This document shows, piece by piece, positions 48,183 through 57,282 of a stretch of DNA of 64,000 bases. The position numbers were made by a program, and so were the translations under genes. The notes under the pieces were generated by a model. The model had not been told where the DNA came from, did no database searches, and worked only from the letters and a program-made list of their open reading frames with translations. The stretch is from contig JAFKER010000011.1 in the NCBI GenBank assembly GCA_017308595.1, forward strand, positions 117,213 through 181,212, given 5' to 3'. Numbering within the stretch: position 1 is the first letter of the stretch; every line of letters starts with the position of its first letter. The stretch comes from Afipia sp. (lineage in GTDB: Bacteria; Pseudomonadota; Alphaproteobacteria; Rhizobiales; Xanthobacteraceae).

Positions 48183-48467
48183 ATGAACGAGACGCTGATT
48201 TCTGCCTGCCAAATGTTCCTCATTCCGGCAACGCTCCTCTTTGCCGCTGTGGGTGTCGCCAACAGCCGGGGCATCAAGCTGCTGATTTGCCTTTTGGGAG
48301 TCACAACAGCGGGACTGTGGATCTATCGCGTCTGGTACTGGTCAGGCCTGTCACTGCTCGACCGCAGGACGGCACTGGGACTTGCCGGTCTGTACGGCCT
48401 TGCGTGGGTCTTTACGCTCCTCGTCCAACTCAAAAACATGGTTTCGCCGGGTCATAACCGGCGCTGA
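48183..48467 (+). CDS. Small hypothetical membrane protein
   Basis: A 94-residue protein with three predicted membrane segments (near 8-24, 28-46 and 61-83), a Trp/Tyr-rich middle (GLWIYRVWYWSGL) and a basic C-terminus (PGHNRR). No family is recognised. It has no partner on its strand and converges on the following PLP enzyme gene, only 14 bases away. Confidence 0.6.
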   Translation: MNETLISACQMFLIPATLLFAAVGVANSRGIKLLICLLGVTTAGLWIYRVWYWSGLSLLDRRTALGLAGLYGLAWVFTLLVQLKNMVSPGHNRR

Positions 48468-48481
48468 GCTGGCTCGAGAAA

Positions 48482-49561
48482 TTATCGAAGCTTACCCCGG
48501 GCGGCGACAGGGAGAATGCCGACGATCTCGTCGCCGCGCACCATGACGACCTCATCGGACATGTTCACCACCACGCAGACATGGTTCGGCACGATGCGGA
48601 CAACATCGCCTATCCCGGGCCGGGTATTGCTCTTCGTCAGATCCAGAAAGCCATGTTCTTCGGCAAACCGTGCGATCTGCACCTCGGGGTGTTCAAGGAT
48701 CAGCCCATAGCCGTTGAGGCCGCCGGTATCTGCAGTGAGGGTCTTCGAGCCCGCATCGAGAATGCCGCGATCGGGAGCGGCGCGGCTGACCACCGTGGAA
48801 TAGACATGCAGGGCGCAGTCATCCCATGTCGCGACTCCAGCCCCGACCTGCATGCGATCGTTATAAATGTAGGTGCCGGGCCGATGCTCGGTCGCGCCGT
48901 TCAGCTTGCCGACATTTTTCAGGTTGGGTGACCCGCCGGTGGAGACAATTCCCGGATTGAGTCCCAGCTGACGCAGGCCCGACAGCGCGTCATCATGAAA
49001 CCTCTGCGCATCGGCCCAGCCTGTTTCGGTGGGGTACATCAGCAGCCCGGCGAACGAGAGGCCGGGTGTGCCCTTGATCTGACTGGCAAGTGCAATGACT
49101 TCCGCTGGCGTCTCGACACCTGCACGCTTGCGGCCTGTGTCGCACTCGATCACGACAGGCACATTGCGCCCAGCTGCGTTGGCTGCAGCCGGTAGTCCGG
49201 CAATGACGACAGGATTATCCGCGGTCACGGTGACGTTTGTTTTGGCGAGGAGTGCGCCGAGACGTGCCATCTTCTCATCGCCAATCAGATTGTAGCTGAT
49301 CAGAATGTCATCGATGCCGGCCTGTGCCATCACCTCAGCTTCGCCCAGTTTCTGGCAGGTAATGCCCTTCGCGCCGGACTCGATCTGAAGTTTGGCAAGG
49401 AGGGGGCTTTTGTGGGTCTTGATATGAGGCCGGTTGGCGACGCCCGCGTCGTCGCAAATCTTCTGGACGCGCGCGATATTGCGTTCGACGCGATCCATGT
49501 CGATGACAAGAGCCGGTGTTCCATACTCACGAGCGATCTTTTGAGCGAGAGATGTCTGCAA
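48482..49561 (-). CDS. DSD1/alanine-racemase-fold PLP enzyme (D-threonine aldolase-like)
   Basis: A PLP enzyme with an alanine-racemase-type barrel, predicted as a D-threonine aldolase or D-serine dehydratase-like protein. The PLP lysine is in RPHIKTHKSP, followed by GITCQKLGEAEVMAQAGI, ECDTGRKRAG, and a C-terminal metal-site motif PNHVC near the end. I start at TTG 49561 after GGGAAAG; an ATG at 49690 would add 43 unlike residues and has no ribosome site. About 359 residues. Substrate is inferred from family only; it sits next to tRNA-Pro and a small membrane gene. Confidence 0.75.
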   Translation of the reverse strand: MQTSLAQKIAREYGTPALVIDMDRVERNIARVQKICDDAGVANRPHIKTHKSPLLAKLQIESGAKGITCQKLGEAEVMAQAGIDDILISYNLIGDEKMARLGALLAKTNVTVTADNPVVIAGLPAAANAAGRNVPVVIECDTGRKRAGVETPAEVIALASQIKGTPGLSFAGLLMYPTETGWADAQRFHDDALSGLRQLGLNPGIVSTGGSPNLKNVGKLNGATEHRPGTYIYNDRMQVGAGVATWDDCALHVYSTVVSRAAPDRGILDAGSKTLTADTGGLNGYGLILEHPEVQIARFAEEHGFLDLTKSNTRPGIGDVVRIVPNHVCVVVNMSDEVVMVRGDEIVGILPVAARGKLR

Positions 49562-49773
49562 GATCAATTCTTTCCCGGCGCGTGAACCAACATTGTAAAT
49601 GCCTGACCTTACCAGCAATAAATTAGCCCTCACAAGTGATTGATGCGTTGTTGATCTTCCCGCGCCAAATCCAACGTATTCCGCAGTCATGCTGGAACCG
49701 TTTTCGATTCTGCAAAGTTAGTGACCTGAATTTCCGCGCGGGCCTGTCGCGCTGATCGGTCGCAATGTGAGGT

Positions 49774-50274
49774 ATGATGTTGTCTTGTCGTTCAATTGGC
49801 CGGGGTCTGGCCACTGTCACCATGGTTGGGATGTGCGTGTCCCCAATTGCCGCGCTGGCTCAGCAAGCGAACCCGTTTACCGGAATGTCCGGTGTTTGGT
49901 CCGGCAAGGGGACCATATCTCTGGAAAGTGGCGCCCGGGAGGCCATTCGCTGCCGGGCTACTTACGCGGTTCGGGCAGATGGCAATGCGCTTCAGCAAAC
50001 GCTGCGCTGCGCGAGTGACAGTTACAAGATTGAATTGACCAGCAACGTCGTTGCCAGCGGCAACAAACTGTCCGGCACCTGGAGCGAATCCACGCGAAAT
50101 GTCAGCGGCGACGTTCAGGGGACGGTCGCGGGCGAGAAATTTCAAGTCGTGGTCAGCGCCGGCACATTTTCCGCCGACCTTGCATTGACGACAAAAGGAA
50201 ATTCCCAGTCCGTTGTGATCCGCTCCCATGGCAGCGAATTCAAGGGCGCCAATATCACCCTGGCCAGAACCTGA
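49774..50274 (+). CDS. Secreted hypothetical protein
   Basis: A 166-residue protein with a Sec signal (RSIGRGLATVTMVGMCVSP, probable cleavage after ALAQ near 30). The mature part has one cysteine pair (EAIRCRATY and LRCASDSY) about 20 residues apart, likely a disulfide, and many beta-prone Ser/Thr/Val stretches, suggesting a small beta-sandwich. It resembles conserved Bradyrhizobium exported proteins; role unknown. Two adjacent ATGs could start it. It stands alone beside the ligase gene. Confidence 0.65.
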   Translation: MMLSCRSIGRGLATVTMVGMCVSPIAALAQQANPFTGMSGVWSGKGTISLESGAREAIRCRATYAVRADGNALQQTLRCASDSYKIELTSNVVASGNKLSGTWSESTRNVSGDVQGTVAGEKFQVVVSAGTFSADLALTTKGNSQSVVIRSHGSEFKGANITLART

Positions 50275-50291
50275 CGCCCGTTTCGCGCCGC

Positions 50292-51584
50292 TCAGGATTT
50301 AGCGAACTGGCTGTTCGTAGGGGCTCTGGTTTGAGCGCCCGCGGCGATGCCGACCGCAAGCACGTAGAGCCAGCCTTGATAAAAATCGCTGAGATGCGAG
50401 TTGAACAGCGAACTGAGGATGTTCTGCACGACGGCGACGAAACCGATCCATGCAATGATGCCGTCTCCACGAAACGTCAGCAAGTGCGTGGCCCACATCG
50501 TGTATAGGAACACCGCGCCGAGCAGGCCCCACTGAATCATGAACAGAAGGGTCTGATTGTGCGGATTTCCGATTGCTGGAATGTTTGCCTGTTGTTCAAG
50601 GTCGCGGGTCAGCAAAATCCGCGCCGAGCCTGTGCCATGGCCGATCACCGGCGCGGCCTTGATCAGTTCGATGGATTTGCCCCATAGCTCCAGCCGTTGT
50701 CCGACCGAGGTCGTTCCCCGCTCGCTTTGAGCAAGTCTGTATTCGGTGAATGCCGCGGAAACCTTATGCTGCAGATTTGGGGAAACCATCCAAAGCCCCG
50801 CGAGAACGGCGAGCAGGGCGGGGCATGCGATCCAGAACTGTCTGCGTGCGAGATAGCGATACGCAAGCAGCAAGGCAAGGACAGGCGAATAGACCAACGC
50901 AGTTCGCGCAACGTTGACGAAAGCGAGATTCGCGAGCAGTGCGATTGCAATGATCGCGGCAGAAATCGCAATCAGTCGCCATCCGCGACGCATCGCTTCA
51001 ATAGCCACCGCGGCAAGACTGAAGGCGCAGAACACGAAGCCCTGGCTCTGGTCGATATAATTTTTCACCGGAACGCCCGGCTGGTCTGATTTGTAGTGGA
51101 TTGACAGGGCAGGCCAGTACAGCACGATCCACGAATACAGCATCAGAACCGTGCATGATGCGACAAATGCGTAAAAGACGTATCGGCCCCGGTCGGATTG
51201 ACTGAAGTAGTATATCAGAATCGGGATGCCCAATAATTTTGCAATCGGGGTCAGTCCGCGAAGTCTTTCAAGCCAGGACAGGCTGTCCGCCCAAAAAACG
51301 CCAACGACGGCCAAGAGACACAGAGCCAGAGCTGTGGCACTGGCGGGATGTTTCAATGAACGGCAAAATGCGGCTGGTTTCACCGTGCTGAGAAAGCCGA
51401 GAAGAAAGGCTAGTCCGCAGGAAGAGGCGAGGGAGGTCGACCACGGCAACCCGGCGGCCGCGATGATCGCGAAATTCTCTGTGCCTTTGTGCCGAGCGGC
51501 CTGCGCAGCGGCCAAATTCGGCCCGGTCCACACGAAAAAGCCGATCCAGACATCGGTCAGCTCTCGCTTGATAACGGCGTACAT
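50292..51584 (-). CDS. O-antigen ligase/polymerase (WaaL/Wzy-like)
   Basis: A 430-residue inner-membrane protein with about ten to eleven hydrophobic segments and a large loop holding NVARTALVYSP, QRLELWGKSIELIKAAPVIGHGTGSA and GNPHNQTLLFMIQWG, the Wzy_C hallmarks. Such proteins join O-antigen to lipid A-core (WaaL) or polymerise it (Wzy). As the region has a Wzm/Wzt exporter, ligase is more likely. It is transcribed opposite to the adjacent lptF-gmd genes. Confidence 0.82.
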   Translation of the reverse strand: MYAVIKRELTDVWIGFFVWTGPNLAAAQAARHKGTENFAIIAAAGLPWSTSLASSCGLAFLLGFLSTVKPAAFCRSLKHPASATALALCLLAVVGVFWADSLSWLERLRGLTPIAKLLGIPILIYYFSQSDRGRYVFYAFVASCTVLMLYSWIVLYWPALSIHYKSDQPGVPVKNYIDQSQGFVFCAFSLAAVAIEAMRRGWRLIAISAAIIAIALLANLAFVNVARTALVYSPVLALLLAYRYLARRQFWIACPALLAVLAGLWMVSPNLQHKVSAAFTEYRLAQSERGTTSVGQRLELWGKSIELIKAAPVIGHGTGSARILLTRDLEQQANIPAIGNPHNQTLLFMIQWGLLGAVFLYTMWATHLLTFRGDGIIAWIGFVAVVQNILSSLFNSHLSDFYQGWLYVLAVGIAAGAQTRAPTNSQFAKS

Positions 51585-51704
51585 TATCCCTCGATATTGC
51601 CATTTTTAGGTGTGTGGACGGGAAAATATGCGATATAGCTCAAGACGATAACTCGCGTTTGACGGTTGCGGCCGTCCTTGGAACGGACTTTACCCGGAAG
51701 CTGG

Positions 51705-52859
51705 ATGAGCGCAATCGACGGCTATATCGTGCGAGCGACATTGCTGGCGTTCTTGTTGATTGTCGTCTCGTTGACGGGGGTCATCTGGATCACGCAAGCG
51801 CTGCGCGGCATCGATTTGATGACGGGGCAGGGCCAATCGATTTTGGTTTTTCTCGGTGTCACAGGATTGGCTATTCCGCTGCTCGCGATGGTTATTGCGC
51901 CAATCGCATTGTTGATTGCGGTGATGCATACGCTCAACAGGCTTGCGACCGATTCCGAAATCATCGTCATGAATGCCGCCGGCCTCTCACCCGGACGGTT
52001 TGTTCGTCCGTTTCTGTATGCAACATGTGTTGTCAGTTTGCTTGTTGCATTCCTTTCGCTTTATCTCGCGCCAGAATGCATGCGCGCTTTGCGGCGATGG
52101 CAGACGGAGATTGGCGCGGATGTGCTGACCAATATCCTGCGACCCGGCGAATTCCAGCGACTAGGTCCTCTCACCATTCGTATTCAGGGCCGCCAGCCCG
52201 GCGGATTGCTTGTCGGAATTTTCATCGACGATCAGCGCAACCCGGCCGAGCGGATTAACATTCTCGCGGATCGTGGGACGGTCCAGAAGAATGAACGCGG
52301 ATCGTTTCTTATTCTGCAGGATGGCAATCTCCAGCGTTTCGAAACCGGCAAGCGGGATCCGGCCCTTGTTGCATTTGCGAGTTATGCTTTCGATTTATCT
52401 CAATTCTCTAACGTCGTTCAGACAGTGACCTACGGTCCGCGCGAACGGTCGATCGGTGATCTGATCTCTCCACCGCCCGATGATCCTGTTTACAAACGGA
52501 TTCCCGGGGAATTCCGAACCGAGCTGCATGACCGGATATTCGCGCCGATCTATCCGTTTGTCTTTGTTTTGATGGCATTCGCCATTCTTGGCGCCCCGCG
52601 AACCACACGGCAGAATCGCAATTTTGCCATTGGGCTCCTGGTGTTAGGTATCCTCATTTTGCGTATCGCAGGGTTCGGGCTTTCGACCATGTCGACATCG
52701 AAGCCGATTGCGATACTCGTTCAATACGTCATGCTGGCGACGGTTAGCGCAGCAAGTGTCTGGATGATCTTGCGTGGCGTGATAATTGATGCACCGGCAA
52801 ACCTGCTTGGGCGCATCAATGGCTTGTTTACGCGCGTTGCATCGCTACGGCCCCAGTAA
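51705..52859 (+). CDS. LptF/LptG-family LPS export permease
   Basis: A 384-residue permease with six membrane helices (three N-terminal, three C-terminal) and a periplasmic beta-jellyroll between (LTIRIQGRQPGGLLVGIFIDDQ, VQTVTYGPRERSIGDLI). MSAIDGYIVRATLLAF is the usual N-terminus of LptF. The start at 51705 excludes 13 upstream codons. LptF usually works with LptG and LptB; no lptG adjoins here, so this is an unpaired copy next to O-antigen genes. It may be the sole LptF or a second one. Confidence 0.82.
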   Translation: MSAIDGYIVRATLLAFLLIVVSLTGVIWITQALRGIDLMTGQGQSILVFLGVTGLAIPLLAMVIAPIALLIAVMHTLNRLATDSEIIVMNAAGLSPGRFVRPFLYATCVVSLLVAFLSLYLAPECMRALRRWQTEIGADVLTNILRPGEFQRLGPLTIRIQGRQPGGLLVGIFIDDQRNPAERINILADRGTVQKNERGSFLILQDGNLQRFETGKRDPALVAFASYAFDLSQFSNVVQTVTYGPRERSIGDLISPPPDDPVYKRIPGEFRTELHDRIFAPIYPFVFVLMAFAILGAPRTTRQNRNFAIGLLVLGILILRIAGFGLSTMSTSKPIAILVQYVMLATVSAASVWMILRGVIIDAPANLLGRINGLFTRVASLRPQ

Positions 52860-52936
52860 GCGGCCATGGCGATTGAATTTAAAACGCCGGGAAGATCGTC
52901 ACGATAAACCGGCGAAGATATAAAGGTTGATACGAA

Positions 52937-54025
52937 ATGAAGAAGACCGCGCTTATTACGGGGGTCACCGGACAGGACGGTGCCTACCTTGCGGAATTGC
53001 TGTTGTCGAAGGGATATTGCGTTCACGGGATTAAACGCCGCACATCTCTGTTCAATACCGATCGTATCGATCATCTTTATCATGACCCGCACGACAAAGG
53101 TTATGACCTTACGCTGCATCATGGTGACCTGACGGATTCCTCGAGTCTGATCCGGATCGTACAGGAGGTTCAGCCGGACGAGATTTATAACCTGGCTGCA
53201 CAGAGCCATGTCGCGGTGTCGTTCGAGGAGCCCGAATATACTGCCAATTCCGACGCGCTCGGTCCGCTACGAATTCTCGAGGCGATCCGTATCCTCGGAC
53301 TCGAGAAGAAAGCCCGGTTTTATCAGGCGTCGACGTCAGAGCTGTACGGGCTGGTTCAGGAAATTCCTCAGAAGGAGACGACGCCTTTTTATCCCCGATC
53401 ACCTTATGCAGTGGCCAAGCTCTACGCATACTGGATTACGGTGAATTATCGCGAAGCCTACGGCCTGTTCGCCTGTAACGGCATTCTCTTCAATCATGAA
53501 TCGCCCATTCGCGGCGAAACGTTTGTCACGAGAAAGATTACGCGCGCTCTGGCGCGCATCAAGCTTGGTCTTCAGGAGAAGGTTTATCTCGGCAATCTGA
53601 ATGCGCTGCGCGATTGGGGCCATGCGCGGGACTACGTGGAGATGCAATGGCGCATGTTGCAGCAAGACGTTGCAGAAGACTATGTCATCGCGACGGGCGA
53701 GCAACATTCGGTCCGCGAATTTCTGGAGGTGGCGGCGAAAGAGGTCGGAATTGCTATCCGATGGGAAGGCGAGGGCGTCAACGAAAAGGGGTACGATACG
53801 TCCAACGGGCGATGTATTGTCGAGGTCGACCCGCGTTACTTCCGGCCTGCCGAGGTGGAGACGCTGTTGGGCGATCCGTCAAAGGCCTACAAGAAATTGG
53901 GCTGGAAGCCGACAACGTCTTTTGTTGATCTCGTTGCGGAAATGATGCGGGAAGATCTGAAAACCGCACAGCGCGACGAACTTGTAAAGCAGCACGGTTT
54001 TAAGCACTTTAATTATAACGAGTAA
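52937..54025 (+). CDS. gmd: GDP-mannose 4,6-dehydratase
   Basis: Converts GDP-mannose to GDP-4-keto-6-deoxymannose, precursor of rhamnose, fucose and perosamine in O-antigens. The 362-residue SDR enzyme has the nucleotide motif [15 protein letters not shown], the NADP-binding [16 protein letters not shown], the catalytic set STSELYG with [10 protein letters not shown] (Tyr-x3-Lys), [13 protein letters not shown] and [16 protein letters not shown]. Length is standard. A terminator follows, so this gene is probably its own unit or the end of lptF-gmd. Confidence 0.95.
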   Translation: MKKTALITGVTGQDGAYLAELLLSKGYCVHGIKRRTSLFNTDRIDHLYHDPHDKGYDLTLHHGDLTDSSSLIRIVQEVQPDEIYNLAAQSHVAVSFEEPEYTANSDALGPLRILEAIRILGLEKKARFYQASTSELYGLVQEIPQKETTPFYPRSPYAVAKLYAYWITVNYREAYGLFACNGILFNHESPIRGETFVTRKITRALARIKLGLQEKVYLGNLNALRDWGHARDYVEMQWRMLQQDVAEDYVIATGEQHSVREFLEVAAKEVGIAIRWEGEGVNEKGYDTSNGRCIVEVDPRYFRPAEVETLLGDPSKAYKKLGWKPTTSFVDLVAEMMREDLKTAQRDELVKQHGFKHFNYNE

Positions 54026-54038
54026 TTTCAAGGACGAG

Positions 54039-54069
54039 ACCCGCCAGGGCTTTGATTCTGGCGGGTTTT
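54039..54069 (+). terminator. Rho-independent terminator after gmd
   Basis: ACCCGCCAG and CTGGCGGGT form a nine-base-pair stem with a ten-base loop and a TTT tail. It separates gmd from the next SDR gene. Confidence 0.85.
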
Positions 54070-54128
54070 CGTAAGTTTCAGTTTTATTCGGCCCCGCAAC
54101 TGTAGATTATTTGAAATCGAGGGTGCCA

Positions 54129-55133
54129 TTGAAGAGAAAAGTTCTCATTACCGGGGCCTCCGGTCAGGATGGCTTTTATCTGATCGGCCTGCTTCATCAG
54201 CAGGGCTGTATTGTGCATGCGCAGTCCCGCCGTGCGATCCATCCAAACTCAAATCTGGATGGTGTGCACTGGCATGTTGGCGACCCGGCCGATCCTGATT
54301 TTCTTCGCACGCTGATTTCGGGCGTGATGCCCGACGAAATCTACAATCTCGCTGCGATCTCTCGTCCGAGTCAGAGCTGGAGCGAGCCTCGCAAGACAGC
54401 CGAGATCAACGGACTGGTGCCGCAGGAAATCTGCGAGTTGCTGCTGCAATTCAAGCCGGATTGCCGTCTGTTTCAGGCCTCGTCTTCAGAGATGTTTGGT
54501 AGTGACGTTACGATCGCCCAAAACGAGCAGACTCGATGTTCTCCGAATACGCCTTATGGCGTGGCGAAGCTGTATGCCCATCGTATGATCGGCGCTTACA
54601 GGGCGCAGTATGGATTACATGTCTCGACCGGCATCTTGTTCAATCATGAAAGCCCCAGACGGCCTTTGACGTTTGTGTCACAGAAAATTGCTCATGCCGC
54701 CGCGGCCATCTCGCTCGGTCTGAGAAATACTTCCGAACTCGATGAGCGCGGACGTCCTGTTTTATCGGATGGAAAAATGGCGCTGGGTGATCTGAGCGTA
54801 CGGCGGGATTTCGGCTTTGCCGGTGATTATGTGGAAGCAATGCAGCTCATCGTCCGGCATTCCGAACCAAATGATTATATTATTGGGACCGGACAAGATC
54901 ACTCGATCGAAGATTTCTGCAATCAGGCGTTCGGCTTTGTCGGCCGCAAATGGTCCGACTATGTCGTTCTCGATCCCGCTCTGGTCCGTAAGGTCGATAG
55001 CCGCTATACGCGAGCCGACACCGCCAGAATTCGCTCCGTGTTACATTGGGAGCCTAAGATCAATTTTTCAGCCCTCGTCGCCATGATGGTGACAGCTCAG
55101 GTTGCGACGATTAAGAATAGCGTCCCGAGTTGA
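54129..55133 (+). CDS. Second GDP-mannose dehydratase-family SDR
   Basis: A 334-residue SDR enzyme similar to Gmd: [45 protein letters not shown] (Tyr/Lys), NHESPRRPLTFVSQKIA and VRRDFGFAGDYVEAM. Against the first Gmd, AAISRPSQSWSEP replaces [13 protein letters not shown] and an insert NTSELDERGRPVLSDGK is present, so it may be a 4-reductase or a paralogue with another substrate. I start at TTG 54129, six bases after GAGGG; earlier TTG/GTG codons exist. The donor is likely a GDP-sugar. Confidence 0.75.
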   Translation: MKRKVLITGASGQDGFYLIGLLHQQGCIVHAQSRRAIHPNSNLDGVHWHVGDPADPDFLRTLISGVMPDEIYNLAAISRPSQSWSEPRKTAEINGLVPQEICELLLQFKPDCRLFQASSSEMFGSDVTIAQNEQTRCSPNTPYGVAKLYAHRMIGAYRAQYGLHVSTGILFNHESPRRPLTFVSQKIAHAAAAISLGLRNTSELDERGRPVLSDGKMALGDLSVRRDFGFAGDYVEAMQLIVRHSEPNDYIIGTGQDHSIEDFCNQAFGFVGRKWSDYVVLDPALVRKVDSRYTRADTARIRSVLHWEPKINFSALVAMMVTAQVATIKNSVPS

Positions 55134-55168
55134 TGTTTGAGGCCGGTTTGCCGAAACGATAAGCGTTA

Positions 55169-56302
55169 ATGAAAATTCTTCACGCCTACAAGGTCTATTT
55201 GCCGAGTGTCTATGGCGGAATTCCTTCTGTCATCGCGACGTTGGCAACGCTTCCGCAACCGGAATTCGAGACCGAAATCCTCGTTGCACGCGAGCGCGGG
55301 ATCGGTGGCAAGTATGAATTCGAAGGCATACAGGTTGAAGCTGTCTCGTCTCTCGCGACAGTCATGTCAACGCCGCTGGCACCTGCTTTTCCATTCAGGC
55401 TGTTCTGGAAAGCGAGAGCTTCGGATATCGTCGTTCATCATGCGCCATTTCCATTGACCGACATTGGCGCGCTTTTACTGCCGAAGCGATCTGTGTTGAT
55501 CGTGCACTGGCATGCCGAAGTGGTTGGACGGTCATGGCTGATGCGGGTTTTGGCGCCTTTTATTCGGAATTCGCTCCGACGAGCTGATCGAATTATTGTG
55601 TCCGATCCGATCATTGTCGAGAAGTCCCGATTTCTGAGAGGCTTTTCTGAAAAATGCGTCGCCATTCCGTATGGATGCGACGAGGTGTATTGGGGGCAAC
55701 TGGATGCAGACGACCGATTGGCCGTTGAGAGTCTCAGAAAGAAACACCCGCGTCTTGTGGTCGCGGTCGGCCGTCTTGTCAGTTACAAAGGCTACGAAGT
55801 CCTTCTTCATGCAATGAAAGATGTCGATGCCGATGCCGTGATTATCGGCGAAGGAAAGCTTCGGGCGGATCTTGTCGCGCTTGCCAAGCAACTCGGTGTT
55901 TTCGATCGGGTGACTTTTATTGGCACCCTCAGGCCTCATGAGGTCAAACAATATATTCATGCCGCTACGGCTCTCGCGTTTCCTTCCGTTTCGGAGGCTG
56001 AGGCCTTCGGCCTTGTTCAGCTTGAGGCGATGTCCGCCGGAAAGCCTGTTGTGAATACCGCGCTCCCGACGGCCGTTCCTACGATCGCCCGCGACGGCGA
56101 GGAGGGACTGACCGTGGTGCCGGGCGATCCGATTGCATTTGCGGGCGCGCTGAGCCGGCTGCTGGATCAGCCCGATCTTGCAGCGCGACTAGGGGAGGCG
56201 GGGAAGAGGCGCGTTCATTCAGAATACAGCCAATCCCTGTTTCTTTCCCGCATGCAGGATATCTATAAGCAAGCACTACAGCGCCGGACGCAGGAGCGGT
56301 GA
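55169..56302 (+). CDS. Glycosyltransferase family 4
   Basis: A 377-residue GT-B enzyme, probably adding a mannose or deoxyhexose to the O-antigen. Key parts: MKILHAYKVYLPSVYGGIPSVI, VVHHAPFPLTDI, HWHAEVVGRS, VGRLVSYKGYEVLLHAM, IIGEGKLRADLV, and SEAEAFGLVQLEAMSAGKPVV, the E-x7-E donor site. It lies 35 bases after the second SDR gene and is likely co-transcribed with it. A terminator overlaps its stop. Confidence 0.87.
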   Translation: MKILHAYKVYLPSVYGGIPSVIATLATLPQPEFETEILVARERGIGGKYEFEGIQVEAVSSLATVMSTPLAPAFPFRLFWKARASDIVVHHAPFPLTDIGALLLPKRSVLIVHWHAEVVGRSWLMRVLAPFIRNSLRRADRIIVSDPIIVEKSRFLRGFSEKCVAIPYGCDEVYWGQLDADDRLAVESLRKKHPRLVVAVGRLVSYKGYEVLLHAMKDVDADAVIIGEGKLRADLVALAKQLGVFDRVTFIGTLRPHEVKQYIHAATALAFPSVSEAEAFGLVQLEAMSAGKPVVNTALPTAVPTIARDGEEGLTVVPGDPIAFAGALSRLLDQPDLAARLGEAGKRRVHSEYSQSLFLSRMQDIYKQALQRRTQER

Positions 56303-56322
56303 GTCTTGCATCGCTCGTTTTT
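56294..56322 (+). terminator. Terminator overlapping the GT4 stop
   Basis: GAGCGGTG (56294-56301) and CATCGCTC (56309-56316) form an eight-pair stem (one G-T) with a seven-base loop and a G-TTTTT tail. The stem includes part of the TGA stop of the glycosyltransferase. Confidence 0.8.
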
Positions 56323-56386
56323 CGATGACAGCGGGTGATAGCAGTCATACCGATTGCACGATGGTACGATTGGGTGCTGTCGAGGA

Positions 56387-57139
56387 TCAGTCCTTCGCAA
56401 TCAAGGACGCCAGCTCCTTGCATCTGTCCTCAAGATGCCTGTACGCCGCAGTAACATAATTATCCAGGATATTTGCAGGAATGGAGATACTGTTACGCAG
56501 TTCCGGTTCTTCAGCCCTATAATAATAACGATTCAACCCATCGAACATCCCGAAGTTGTACCCCGCATCAAACAACAATCCCTCCCAATCGTACCATGCG
56601 GGTTCATTGGTCACGGGCTTCACAGATTCGACGACAATGATACGTGGCCGGAAGGCGCGCCACTCGGCGCTTTCAATTACGCCGCGCTCTCCACCCTCGA
56701 CATCGATCTTCAGAAAATCGACGTTTGGCGGTGCGTATTGGGCCGTGATCTCGCAAAGCGGGATGACGTCGACCTCGATCTGTCTGGTGCTGAAATCGGA
56801 TATGGCGTTGAAGGTGGTCAAACGTTCGGTTGTTTCGACCAGCCCAGACAAACCTGAATCTCCGTGCTGCACAAATTGGGCTCGCCCTCTGTTCGGGCCG
56901 ACAGCTACTTTGAGATTGATATCCGTAGGCCGTCTTTCGACAAGCCGGGCGTGATAGAGATCGGTTGGCTCGATGTTTATCCCGCGCCAGCCGTTAAGAT
57001 AAAAATGCTTCGTGACTGAATCGAGGTCAGGATCCCATGCGCCGACGTCGATATAGAATCCCGTGTGTTGCTTTGAGAGGGCTCTACTGAGGATCACATC
57101 CTCTGCATTCTGGGCGTAGGAAACCATGGGTTCGGGCAT
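56387..57139 (-). CDS. FkbM-family methyltransferase
   Basis: A 250-residue SAM-dependent methyltransferase. The motif FYIDVGAWDPDLDSVTKHFYLNGW gives the SAM-binding glycine region, INIEPTDLYHARLV the acidic loop, and VDFLKIDVEGGE the FkbM signature. In polysaccharide loci these enzymes O-methylate sugars. It is on the opposite strand from its neighbours, divergent from the next glycosyltransferase. The methylated residue is unknown; terminal capping of O-antigen is possible. Confidence 0.88.
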   Translation of the reverse strand: MPEPMVSYAQNAEDVILSRALSKQHTGFYIDVGAWDPDLDSVTKHFYLNGWRGINIEPTDLYHARLVERRPTDINLKVAVGPNRGRAQFVQHGDSGLSGLVETTERLTTFNAISDFSTRQIEVDVIPLCEITAQYAPPNVDFLKIDVEGGERGVIESAEWRAFRPRIIVVESVKPVTNEPAWYDWEGLLFDAGYNFGMFDGLNRYYYRAEEPELRNSISIPANILDNYVTAAYRHLEDRCKELASLIAKD

Positions 57140-57282
57140 CGGACAACCTTGCGGCCCGTTTACTGGAAAATCGGTCTGGTCGTGGCTCGTTCAGTGGCGT
57201 AACGACGAGCCCGATTGGACGCTTCGAGGGCCTTTATGCTAACAATTTGCATCGAATATCCCAGAACAGTTTGAGTTTATCA

